Assembly: GCA_937906495.1 (NCBI GenBank)
Contig: CALCVT010000134.1
Coordinates: 1 to 7,367, forward strand
Direction: 5' to 3'
Source of the DNA: an uncultured Prevotella sp.
GTDB lineage: Bacteria > Bacteroidota > Bacteroidia > Bacteroidales > Bacteroidaceae
Length of the DNA: 7,367 nucleotides
Each line of letters begins with the position of its first letter. The first letter of the stretch is position 1. The notes beneath the pieces are model-generated. The model had not been told where the DNA came from. It saw nothing but the letters and a program-made list of their open reading frames with translations, and did no database searches. Made by a program: the position numbers and the translations under genes. Positions 1 to 5,900 of the stretch are shown here, piece by piece.

Positions 1-99
1 CAGAATGTGACTGTGGTAAGCGTGACGTCTTTTGATCTTACCTGTTCCGGTGAGGACAAAGCGCTTTTTTGCACCAGAATTAGTCTTTACTTTTGGCAT
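1..99 (-). CDS. rpmI: 50S ribosomal protein L35, N-terminal part (cut by window edge)
   Basis: The first 33 codons are visible, starting at the ATG at 99-97; the 3' end and stop codon lie outside the window. The protein begins MPKVKTNSGAKKRF, continues with TGTGKIKRRHA and reaches HIL, which is the characteristic N-terminal half of bacterial L35, a small basic protein of the large ribosomal subunit of about 65 residues. It follows infC on the same strand, matching the thrS-infC-rpmI-rplT order known from many bacteria, so rplT (L20) would be expected just beyond the left edge. The start codon is preceded by an A-rich stretch (ATTAAAGAAA) and no Shine-Dalgarno motif, as is usual in Bacteroidota. 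The structured gap upstream (100-265) may control its expression. Identification is secure even though the gene is partial. Confidence 0.95.
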   Translation of the reverse strand, partial: MPKVKTNSGAKKRFVLTGTGKIKRRHAYHSHIL

Positions 100-171
100 T
101 TTCTTTAATGTTTAATTGATTAGTATATAGCTGCGGCTACGTGAGATACCGAACATAGCGCGCGAGCGTTA

Positions 172-209
172 TTTCAGTCCGTTTTACAGCAGACTGTAAT
201 TATCTGAAA
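172..209 (-). promoter_or_regulatory. Stem-loop with alternative pairings upstream of rpmI
   Basis: Read as minus-strand RNA, an outer pair TTTCAG/CTGAAA (209-204 with 177-172) encloses a perfect hairpin TTACAG-TCTG-CTGTAA (199-184). The same segment can instead pair CAGTCTG (196-190) with CGGACTG (181-175), seven pairs with one G-U, which excludes the inner hairpin. There is no U-run after it, so it is not an intrinsic terminator. It sits 73 bases before the L35 start codon. In gammaproteobacteria and Firmicutes the L20 protein binds RNA in the rpmI-rplT operon and represses it; assigning such a role here is an inference from position and structure only. Confidence 0.45.
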
Positions 210-215
210 GTTCTA

Positions 216-255
216 TATAAATTTATATTGTGTAAATGTACGCAATATATTTATA
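216..255 (-). repeat. AT-rich inverted repeat just after infC
   Basis: The arms TATATTG (224-230) and CAATATA (243-249) pair perfectly across a 12-base loop. They extend by six more pairs (216-221 with 250-255) after a two-base TT bulge at 222-223, giving a 13-pair stem. It begins 11 bases after the infC stop codon. No T-run follows on the minus strand, so it is unlikely to be a terminator; an RNA-processing or stability element is possible. AT-rich inverted repeats can arise by chance, so the function is uncertain. Confidence 0.4.
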
Positions 256-265
256 ATAGTGTTTG

Positions 266-937
266 TTAGAAGTCCTCGCCTTCTACTTTGGGGCCGAGGT
301 ATTCCTTCTTAGCCTTTACCTGTGGTGCTTTTTTTACTTTCGGTTCATTATTTTGTTCAGCAGCGTTGTTCTCATTGTCGGCTTTTTTAGTATTTACAAC
401 CTTTTTCGGTGCAATAAAGAGAATCATACGTTTGCCTTCTAGAACCGGCATTTGTTCAACCTTTCCGTATTCTTCAAGGTCGTTCGCAAAGCGTAAAAGA
501 AGCACTTCTCCTTGTTCTTTAAACAAGATGGAACGTCCGCGGAAGAATACATAGGCCTTTACTTTATCACCTTCAGAGAGGAATTCCTTGGCGTGTTTAA
601 GTTTAAAATTGTAGTCATGTTCGTCAGTTTGAGGTCCGAAACGAATTTCTTTGACTTCAATTTTTACTTGCTTGGCTTTCAGTTCCTTCTGTCGTTTCTT
701 CTGTTGATAGAGGAATTTTGAGTAGTTGATGAGTCGGCACACAGGAGGAACGGCGTTGGGCGATATTTCGACCAAGTCAACCCCTTTTTGTTGGGCAAGC
801 TGGATGGCTTGTCGTGTGGGCATTACTTCTGATTCAACGTCATCTCCTACGATGCGGACTTCGCGACAACGAATTTGCTCATTGATGCGGTGTTGAGGTT
901 TATTGTGGTCGCGGCGAGGTTTCTGCGGTGCTGGCAT
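266..937 (-). CDS. infC: Translation initiation factor IF-3
   Basis: IF-3 binds the 30S subunit, prevents premature joining of 50S and checks the initiator tRNA-start codon pairing. From the chosen ATG (937-935) the protein has 223 residues. HRINEQIR (about 16-23) opens the N-terminal domain, with VRIVGDD and DLVEISPNAVPPVCR; a basic linker rich in K and Q spans about 79-92; the C-terminal domain includes VKEIRFGPQTDEHDYNFK, KAYVFFRGR and MPVLEGKRM. An open frame continues upstream to an ATG at 1021, but those 28 codons do not resemble IF-3 and lie in a strong RNA hairpin, while the ATG at 937 has an A-rich upstream region and puts HRINEQ close to the N-terminus as in homologs. The last 45 residues form a charged K/N/E-rich tail beyond the usual core. 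It lies downstream of thrS and has its own putative -7 element at 1048-1055. Confidence 0.95.
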   Translation of the reverse strand: MPAPQKPRRDHNKPQHRINEQIRCREVRIVGDDVESEVMPTRQAIQLAQQKGVDLVEISPNAVPPVCRLINYSKFLYQQKKRQKELKAKQVKIEVKEIRFGPQTDEHDYNFKLKHAKEFLSEGDKVKAYVFFRGRSILFKEQGEVLLLRFANDLEEYGKVEQMPVLEGKRMILFIAPKKVVNTKKADNENNAAEQNNEPKVKKAPQVKAKKEYLGPKVEGEDF

Positions 938-1047
938 TAATTGTTGTTTTTGATTTAATAGGTCGAGAGCAGTGTGCAAATCTATATTTGTGCATTGGAT
1001 ATGCACGCTGCTCTCAATCATACTGCTGGCTTAAGCCTTAGCGGGCG
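938..1047 (-). promoter_or_regulatory. Structured 5' leader of infC
   Basis: The minus-strand RNA between the putative infC promoter and the ATG at 937 is highly structured. GAGAGCAG (1015-1008) pairs perfectly with CTGCTCTC (972-965). Next to it, across one C-A mismatch, GTGCA (1006-1002) can pair with TGCAC (978-974). Alternatively GTGCAT (1006-1001) forms a perfect six-pair hairpin with ATGCAC (995-990) and a five-base loop. The two inner pairings exclude each other. A smaller palindrome GGCTTAAGCC lies at 1028-1037. No U-run follows the hairpin, so translational or ligand-dependent control is more likely than termination. Known infC and L20 control systems in other phyla make a regulatory role plausible, but it is inferred. 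Confidence 0.55.
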
Positions 1048-1055
1048 CAAAGTTA
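1048..1055 (-). promoter_or_regulatory. Putative -7 element of an infC promoter
   Basis: TAACTTTG matches the Bacteroidota -7 consensus TAnnTTTG exactly. Its first three bases are the thrS stop codon TAA (1055-1053). I find no TTTG-like -33 element at the usual 17-22 base spacing, so this is a one-sided match. It would place transcription start near 1043, about 105 bases before the chosen infC start. Confidence 0.45.
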
Positions 1056-2996
1056 GTAATTTTTTGTCATTTCAGCTACTTCTTCGTTGATTTTATTTGC
1101 AAAATCTTCAACGGAGAGGTTTCCCTGGTCACCTTCGCCCTGTTTGCGTACCGAAACTGTACCTTCTGTGGCTTCTTTTTCGCCAACAATTAGCAAGTAG
1201 GGCACATGTTTCATTTCGTTATCGCGAATCTTGCGGCCAATCTTTTCTGAACGGTCGTCAACATAAGCGCGCACATTGAGTTCGTCAAGTGTTTTGCATA
1301 CTTGTTGAGCATAGTCGTTGAACTTATCCGATATTGGAAGAATAGCTACTTGATCGGGTGTTAGCCAAAGAGGGAAGTGACCGGCTGTATGTTCGATGAG
1401 TACGGCAACAAAGCGTTCCATTGATCCGAAAGGTGCGCGGTGAATCATCACCGGGCGATGCTTTTGGTTATCAGAACCGGTGTATTCAAGCTGGAAGCGC
1501 TCTGGCAAATTGTAGTCAACCTGTATTGTACCTAATTGCCAGCGGCGGCCAAGTGCATCTTTGACCATGAAGTCGAGTTTGGGACCGTAGAAGGCAGCCT
1601 CGCCATATTCGATGCGAGCAGGCAAACCTTTTTCTTCGCAAGCTTCGATGATGGCTTGTTCTGCGCGCTCCCAGTTTTCGTCGGAGCCAATATACTTTTG
1701 ACGATTTTCTTTATCACGAAGTGAAATTTGGGCCTCGAACTTGTCGAACTTGAGTGCGCGGAAGATAATCATAATAATATCCATTACGCGCAAGAACTCG
1801 TTCTTAACTTGCTCGGGGGTACAGAATATGTGAGCATCATCCTGCGTAAAGCCGCGTACGCGCGTTAATCCGTGGAGTTCGCCGCTTTGTTCGTAACGGT
1901 AGACAGTACCGAATTCTGCTAAGCGGAGAGGAAGGTCTTTGTATGAACGGGGTTTCCATGCAAAAATTGCGCAGTGATGCGGGCAGTTCATGGGCTTGAG
2001 GATGTACTCTTCGCCTTCTTCAGGTGTATGGATAGGCTGGAAAGAGTCTTTACCATACTTGGCATAGTGGCCAGAGGTAACGTAGAGGTTCTTAGAGCCA
2101 ATGTGTGGAGTCATAACCTGCTGATAACCATATCGCTTTTGAATTTTCTTTAAGAAATCTTCAAGGCGCAGACGGAGTGCAGTACCTTTGGGTAGCCACA
2201 TGGGGAGTCCTTTTCCAACAAGGTCTGAGAACATGAAGAGTTCCATTTCCTTACCAATCTTGCGGTGGTCGCGACGTTTGGCTTCTTCAAGGAGTTGAAG
2301 GTACTCGTCGAGCATTTTCTTTTTCGGGAAGGAAATACCATAAACACGAGTCATTTGGGGGCGCTTTTCGTCGCCGCGCCAATATGCTGAACTTACGGCC
2401 ATTACCTTGACAGCCTTAATGGGAGCTGTGTTGAGCAAGTGAGGACCGCGGCAGAGGTCAGTATATGCACCTTGGGTATAGGTGGTAATATGGCCATCTT
2501 CGAGTTCGGCAATGAGTTCGTTTTTATAGGTCTGCCCATGTTCGCCAAAGAATTTGAGTGCGTCGTCTTTGGCAATATCCTTGCGTACAAGTGCTTCTTT
2601 GCGTTGTACGAGTTCCTGCATTTTTTTCTCAATTTTAGAGAAATCGCTTTCACTGATGGATACATCCTGTGGAGGCATGACATCGTAGTAGAATCCGTTT
2701 TCGATTGCGGGACCAATACCAAACTGGGTGCCGGGCCAAAGTTCTTGCATAGCTTCGGCCATAAGGTGTGCTGAGGTGTGCCAAAAGGCGTGTTTGCCTT
2801 CTTCGTCGTCCCATTTATAAAGGTTGATAGTTGCATCTTCATTAATGGGTCGGTTAAGTTCGACGGTTTCACCATTTACTCCGCAGGCTAACACGTCTTG
2901 TGCCAAACGCTGCGATATGCTTTCTGCTATTTGGAGGCCCGTTACGCCGTTTTCGTACTCACGAACGGATCCATCTGGGAAAGTTATTTTAATCAT
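1053..2996 (-). CDS. thrS: Threonyl-tRNA synthetase
   Basis: This cytoplasmic class II synthetase charges tRNA-Thr with threonine and removes mischarged serine. The 647-residue protein is full length, like the E. coli enzyme (642). It has an N-terminal TGS domain (about 1-62), an editing domain with HTSAH (H73, H77) and LCRGPH (C182, H186), the catalytic core with the zinc ligands C338 in MNCPHH, H389 in DDAHIF and H519 in MIHRA, and a C-terminal anticodon-binding domain from about 545 onward. Class II motif 2 is seen around FGTVYRYEQSGELHGLTRVRGF and motif 3 around HRAPFGSMERF. All expected catalytic, editing and zinc residues are present. The start ATG at 2996-2994 follows A-rich sequence, with a -7-like box about 29 bases upstream. 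It heads the infC-rpmI cluster; its stop codon lies inside the putative infC promoter. Confidence 0.98.
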   Translation of the reverse strand: MIKITFPDGSVREYENGVTGLQIAESISQRLAQDVLACGVNGETVELNRPINEDATINLYKWDDEEGKHAFWHTSAHLMAEAMQELWPGTQFGIGPAIENGFYYDVMPPQDVSISESDFSKIEKKMQELVQRKEALVRKDIAKDDALKFFGEHGQTYKNELIAELEDGHITTYTQGAYTDLCRGPHLLNTAPIKAVKVMAVSSAYWRGDEKRPQMTRVYGISFPKKKMLDEYLQLLEEAKRRDHRKIGKEMELFMFSDLVGKGLPMWLPKGTALRLRLEDFLKKIQKRYGYQQVMTPHIGSKNLYVTSGHYAKYGKDSFQPIHTPEEGEEYILKPMNCPHHCAIFAWKPRSYKDLPLRLAEFGTVYRYEQSGELHGLTRVRGFTQDDAHIFCTPEQVKNEFLRVMDIIMIIFRALKFDKFEAQISLRDKENRQKYIGSDENWERAEQAIIEACEEKGLPARIEYGEAAFYGPKLDFMVKDALGRRWQLGTIQVDYNLPERFQLEYTGSDNQKHRPVMIHRAPFGSMERFVAVLIEHTAGHFPLWLTPDQVAILPISDKFNDYAQQVCKTLDELNVRAYVDDRSEKIGRKIRDNEMKHVPYLLIVGEKEATEGTVSVRKQGEGDQGNLSVEDFANKINEEVAEMTKNY

Positions 2997-3024
2997 AATC
3001 GGTTGTATGTTGTAGTTTTGTCCG

Positions 3025-3032
3025 CAAAGATA
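3025..3032 (-). promoter_or_regulatory. Putative -7 element of the thrS promoter
   Basis: TATCTTTG matches TAnnTTTG exactly and is followed by GC, as is common in Bacteroidota promoters. It would start transcription near 3019 and give a leader of roughly 23 bases before the thrS ATG. No convincing TTTG -33 element is visible at 17-22 bases upstream. I see no T-box or other long leader. Confidence 0.5.
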
Positions 3033-3064
3033 GTGAATTTTTTCAAGGCGTTACTTGGACTTGA

Positions 3065-3105
3065 AGCGATTTATGCTTAAAAGAGCAGTTCTTTAAGTAT
3101 AGAAG
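3065..3105 (-). terminator. Weak possible terminator after the rRNA methyltransferase gene
   Basis: In the rlmI-thrS gap the minus strand has CTTAAAGA and TCTTTTAAG flanking a short ACTGC loop, an AT-rich imperfect stem with one bulged base. There is no clear U-run after it. It may help separate the two transcription units, but it is weak and could be chance. Confidence 0.2.
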
Positions 3106-3120
3106 TATTATTTGCCTTAA

Positions 3121-4299
3121 TTATTCCACTTCTAGGACTAGTCCTTTGAGGTATTCGCCCTCAGGGTGGTATATGTTGATAGGATGATCAGCTGGTTGAT
3201 GTAGTTGATGCAAAATGCGAACATGGCGTCCGCTTTGTGCTGCTGCCGTGAATACGGCCAATCTGAATTGGTCTTTGTTTACGGCTTGTGAACAACTGAA
3301 TGTAAAAAGTATACCTCCGGGCTTAATCTTTTGGAATGCTATGGCGTTGAGTCGTGTATATCCTTTCAATGCGTTTCGTAGTGCGTCTTTGTGTTTGGCA
3401 AAGGCAGGTGGGTCAAGAACAATTAAGTCGTAGTTATGGCCTGCTTGTTCTAGGAATTTGAAAGCATCTTCGGCATAGGCTTCATGTCGGTTGTCATCCG
3501 GAAAATTGAGTGTTGCATTGGCGCGTGTAAGGTCTATGGCCTTTGACGAAGAGTCTACAGAGTGAACCAGTTTGGCTCCTCCACGCAAAGCGTAGACGCT
3601 AAATCCACCTGTATAGCAAAACATGTTGAGAACATTGCGTCCTTTTGCATAGTGTTCAAGAAGGGCACGGTTTTCTCGTTGGTCAACAAAAAATCCGGTT
3701 TTTTGACCGCGCAGCCAGTCTATATGAAAGCGTAGGCCATTTTCTGTAGCAATGTTTCCGTCATCATGTCCTTTTAAAAAGCCGTTTTCTTGATGTAGGT
3801 CAGCTTTAAAGGGAAGGGTTGTTTCCGACTTGTAATAAACGTTTTCTATTAGTCCTTCTGAGGCTGCTATAAGTGCGTCTGCAATGGTTTCACGACAAAC
3901 GTGCATGCCTACAGAGTGGGCTTGCATGACGGCTGTTCGGCCATAAACGTCAATAATTAGCCCAGGCAAACGATCTCCTTCGCCATGCACAAGTCGATAG
4001 ATATCGTTATCTTGGCGTCCGGTGAGTTGAAGTGCCCGTCGCAAGTTAAAAGCTTCTGTCAGTCGTTGATGCCAAAAGTCTTGATTGATGGGTTCTTCCT
4101 TGAAGGTGAGCATACGTACGGCTATTGAGCCAATTTGGTAGTGGCCGTAGCCCATTAGTTCGCCTTCGTGTGAAATGATGCGTACTAATTCGCCTTCGCT
4201 CAGTTTGCCATTGCTGTTGGCTATAGCTCCTGAGAAAACCCAGGGATGGAATCGCTTGAGACTTTCTGATTTTCCTTTGCGCAGATAGATGTTATGCAT
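3121..4299 (-). CDS. RlmI-like 23S rRNA (cytosine-C5) methyltransferase
   Basis: This is a 392-residue class I SAM-dependent methyltransferase of the RlmI family, whose E. coli member makes m5C1962 in 23S rRNA and has 396 residues. An N-terminal PUA-like RNA-binding domain (about 1-75, with RFHPWVFSGAI and MGYGHYQ) is followed by a central region with GEGDRLPGLIIDVYG (106-120), then the Rossmann domain. GQKTGFFVDQRENR is at 198-211, the SAM-binding FCYTGGFSVYALRGGA at 227-242, an acidic ribose-binding position around D249, the DPPAF motif at 296-300 and the catalytic-type FSCSQ at 334-338 (C336). The ATG at 4299-4297 is the first in frame. It follows the exonuclease gene after a 97-base gap with no clear terminator or promoter, so co-transcription is likely. 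The family assignment is firm; the exact rRNA position modified is inferred. Confidence 0.93.
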   Translation of the reverse strand: MHNIYLRKGKSESLKRFHPWVFSGAIANSNGKLSEGELVRIISHEGELMGYGHYQIGSIAVRMLTFKEEPINQDFWHQRLTEAFNLRRALQLTGRQDNDIYRLVHGEGDRLPGLIIDVYGRTAVMQAHSVGMHVCRETIADALIAASEGLIENVYYKSETTLPFKADLHQENGFLKGHDDGNIATENGLRFHIDWLRGQKTGFFVDQRENRALLEHYAKGRNVLNMFCYTGGFSVYALRGGAKLVHSVDSSSKAIDLTRANATLNFPDDNRHEAYAEDAFKFLEQAGHNYDLIVLDPPAFAKHKDALRNALKGYTRLNAIAFQKIKPGGILFTFSCSQAVNKDQFRLAVFTAAAQSGRHVRILHQLHQPADHPINIYHPEGEYLKGLVLEVE

Positions 4300-4396
4300 T
4301 GATAATATAGTATAAAGGCTGGGATTGTAGTAAGGTTTTTAAGTAGGTGGCCAAAGAGCGTGCAGGTCTATGTGTAAGACATGGAAATTGTATTTG

Positions 4397-5005
4397 CTAC
4401 ACTAATTCAAACGATTTGCTTTCGTTTAGAGCGTGCAATTCCTTGTATAGTTGAATGCAGGTAATGGCATCGGTAGCAGCATATACTTTTTGGGAGTCTG
4501 TCAAAACATCTGCTTCCCAGTTAGAAAGTCGGGCTGCTTTGGATATGCGCATATGGAAAACGTTGGCATATAGTTTTTGCAGGCTCATGTCTTCAATACC
4601 CATTTGTTTGACATAATCTTGTAGATCTATGCAGTTGGCAGGTTTGAAGTCCGGTTGTCTGCGGCGGAGCATCATAAAGTCGTCTTGTAGCGAAAGCCCA
4701 ATTTTTAGGACATTGGAATCAGATAGTAATTCAATCAGACATGGTAGAAAACCGATTTCGTTTAAACGAAAAAGAAAGCATATCTCTTCATTGGCAATTT
4801 GTAACAAAGCTACCTTATGTGATTCACCTCGTTTGAATGCAGGACGAGTTTCTGTATCAATGCCTAATATTGGCGATTGGCGCAAGTATTCTACTGCACG
4901 TCTCGCTTCACTTTCGCTTTGTATTACAATGATTCGTCCTTCAAATGCAAAGCGGGGTAGGGGCGTAATAAAAGTCTTGTCTGTTTTAATAAATAGTTGG
5001 CGCAT
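4397..5005 (-). CDS. DEDDy-type 3'-5' exonuclease domain protein (RNase D-like)
   Basis: This 202-residue protein consists almost entirely of one DnaQ/RNase D-like exonuclease fold. The Exo I motif is IDTETRP (D50, E52), Exo II lies in KIGLSLQDDF (D108 or D109) and Exo III is YAATD (Y175, D179), so the four metal-binding acids and the tyrosine of the DEDDy class are all present. There is no HRDC domain, polymerase domain or signal peptide, so it is a stand-alone cytoplasmic nuclease rather than full RNase D. It could act on RNA or DNA; the following rRNA methyltransferase gene makes RNA a reasonable guess, not more. The start ATG at 5005-5003 lacks a Shine-Dalgarno sequence. It lies 100 bases after the DUF5063 gene with no clear promoter in between. 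Confidence 0.9.
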   Translation of the reverse strand: MRQLFIKTDKTFITPLPRFAFEGRIIVIQSESEARRAVEYLRQSPILGIDTETRPAFKRGESHKVALLQIANEEICFLFRLNEIGFLPCLIELLSDSNVLKIGLSLQDDFMMLRRRQPDFKPANCIDLQDYVKQMGIEDMSLQKLYANVFHMRISKAARLSNWEADVLTDSQKVYAATDAITCIQLYKELHALNESKSFELV

Positions 5006-5105
5006 AGTTGCTGTATCTTGGCCGTTCCTTAGGGTTTGTAGTTTGGTTCTCTATAGGGGTATGCGTTGGGCTATTATTTAAAAATATCAACGGGGTATCG
5101 CTATT

Positions 5106-5618
5106 TTAACTACGGGTTGAAATGTCATGCAGTGCACGTAGCGCATTAAGGAGTTTTTGTCCCCATTGCAGTTGAAATTCATCAATGGTTTCAAAGAGTG
5201 CCACTTGCATAGCTTCTTCATAGCCTTCACGAAAGGCCTCTACCAGTTCGCGTAATTGCTGGTAGATGTCGGCTAAATTCTCGCTGATAGTGCAGAGTAC
5301 AGGATTTTCGGAGTATTTGAAATCTTCAACAAAGACATCAAGGTAGTCGTCTTTATCGGCAAGAATAGCGGCAACAGAATTCCTTACAAAGTTATAGTCA
5401 GCTTCGGTAACTTTCTTTTCGTTCCATCCTGGAACTTCAGGAGTGCTTCCCAATAGTGTTGTTTTGAGATAAATCATAGGAAGTAAACCGCGCATAACTC
5501 GGCAAAAGTCATTGTTGTCGCCTACTTGGATTTGCTCAAGATATTTACAATACTCTGTGCTTACCGTAACAAGGTCGAGTACAGGTTGTGAATACAGATA
5601 ATTTTCGTTGTTCAGCAT
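5106..5618 (-). CDS. DUF5063 family protein, function unknown
   Basis: From the ATG at 5618-5616 this is a 170-residue soluble, acidic, mostly helical protein with no signal peptide or membrane segment. It resembles the DUF5063 family of Bacteroidota: an N-terminal LDLVTVSTEYCKYLEQ, then GLLPMIYLKTTLL, ADYNFVRNSVAAILADKDDYLDVFVEDFKYSE, a NLADIYQQLRELVEAFREG helix, and the C-terminal WGQKLLNALRALHDI. No catalytic motif is evident and I cannot give a function. The open frame extends to a TTG at 5645, but that codon lies inside the promoter spacer, so the internal ATG is preferred. It is the first gene of a probable unit with the exonuclease and the RlmI-like methyltransferase, an order I recall from other Bacteroidales. 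That suggests, without proving, a link to RNA metabolism. Confidence 0.82.
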   Translation of the reverse strand: MLNNENYLYSQPVLDLVTVSTEYCKYLEQIQVGDNNDFCRVMRGLLPMIYLKTTLLGSTPEVPGWNEKKVTEADYNFVRNSVAAILADKDDYLDVFVEDFKYSENPVLCTISENLADIYQQLRELVEAFREGYEEAMQVALFETIDEFQLQWGQKLLNALRALHDISTRS

Positions 5619-5626
5619 ATAGGGTG

Positions 5627-5657
5627 CGAAGTTACGATATCGCAATAAAAAGACAAA
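5627..5657 (-). promoter_or_regulatory. Bacteroidota promoter for the DUF5063-exonuclease-methyltransferase unit
   Basis: A -33 element TTTG (5657-5654) is separated by exactly 19 bases from TAACTTCG (5634-5627), one mismatch from the TAnnTTTG -7 consensus. This is the best two-part promoter in the window. Transcription would begin near 5622, only about four bases before the ATG at 5618, implying an almost leaderless mRNA. Confidence 0.65.
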
Positions 5658-5900
5658 GTTTTTTATTCAAAACTAATCATTAAATGCGCTATTTGAAATA
5701 TAGCATACTTTTCAGTTTGATTAGTAAGAATTCGTAATATAGGGTGTTGGCTCTTATTGAAGTAAAAATTGAAGGACAGGATTGAAACTGTTAGGCAAAC
5801 AGTTCATTAAGCCCTGTCCTTCATTCTTTAGATGGATAATCTGGTAGATGAAACCATTGAAACATTATTTATATCCAATAGTTCATATGATGGATGGGTT
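5646..5900. other. Intergenic region between nagA and the DUF5063 gene
   Basis: This 255-base gap holds the nagA terminator (5764-5823) and the -33 element of the next unit (5654-5657). The remaining AT-rich stretch, 5660-5760, has no gene, repeat or RNA element that I can recognise. Confidence 0.7.
5764..5823 (-). terminator. Intrinsic terminator of nagA with nested hairpins
   Basis: The minus strand carries an 11-pair perfect stem (5823-5813 with 5780-5770, core GAAGGACAGG/CCTGTCCTTC). The RNA leaving the stem then runs through five U residues (5768-5764), the expected terminator layout. The loop contains a second perfect stem, AACTGTT/AACAGTT (5786-5792 with 5798-5804, five-base loop). 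It lies about 77 bases after the nagA stop codon. Confidence 0.8.

Noticed and set aside
938..1021. Coding extension of infC upstream of 937
   Set aside because: The 28 residues do not resemble IF-3 and overlap a strong hairpin; the ATG at 937 fits the family better.
2402..2875. 157-residue open frame on the minus strand inside thrS
   Set aside because: It is a different frame of the secure thrS gene, with no recognisable domain.
4300..4396. Promoter for the RlmI-like gene: TTTG with TACTACAA 19 bases downstream
   Set aside because: The -7 candidate matches only TA of TAnnTTTG, so it is not a convincing promoter.
4629..5081. 150-residue plus-strand open frame
   Set aside because: It lies antisense to the exonuclease gene, whose motifs are intact, and its product has low-complexity shadow-frame composition.
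5619..5645. TTG start for the DUF5063 gene
   Set aside because: The codon lies in the spacer of a good promoter, so it would not be in the mRNA.
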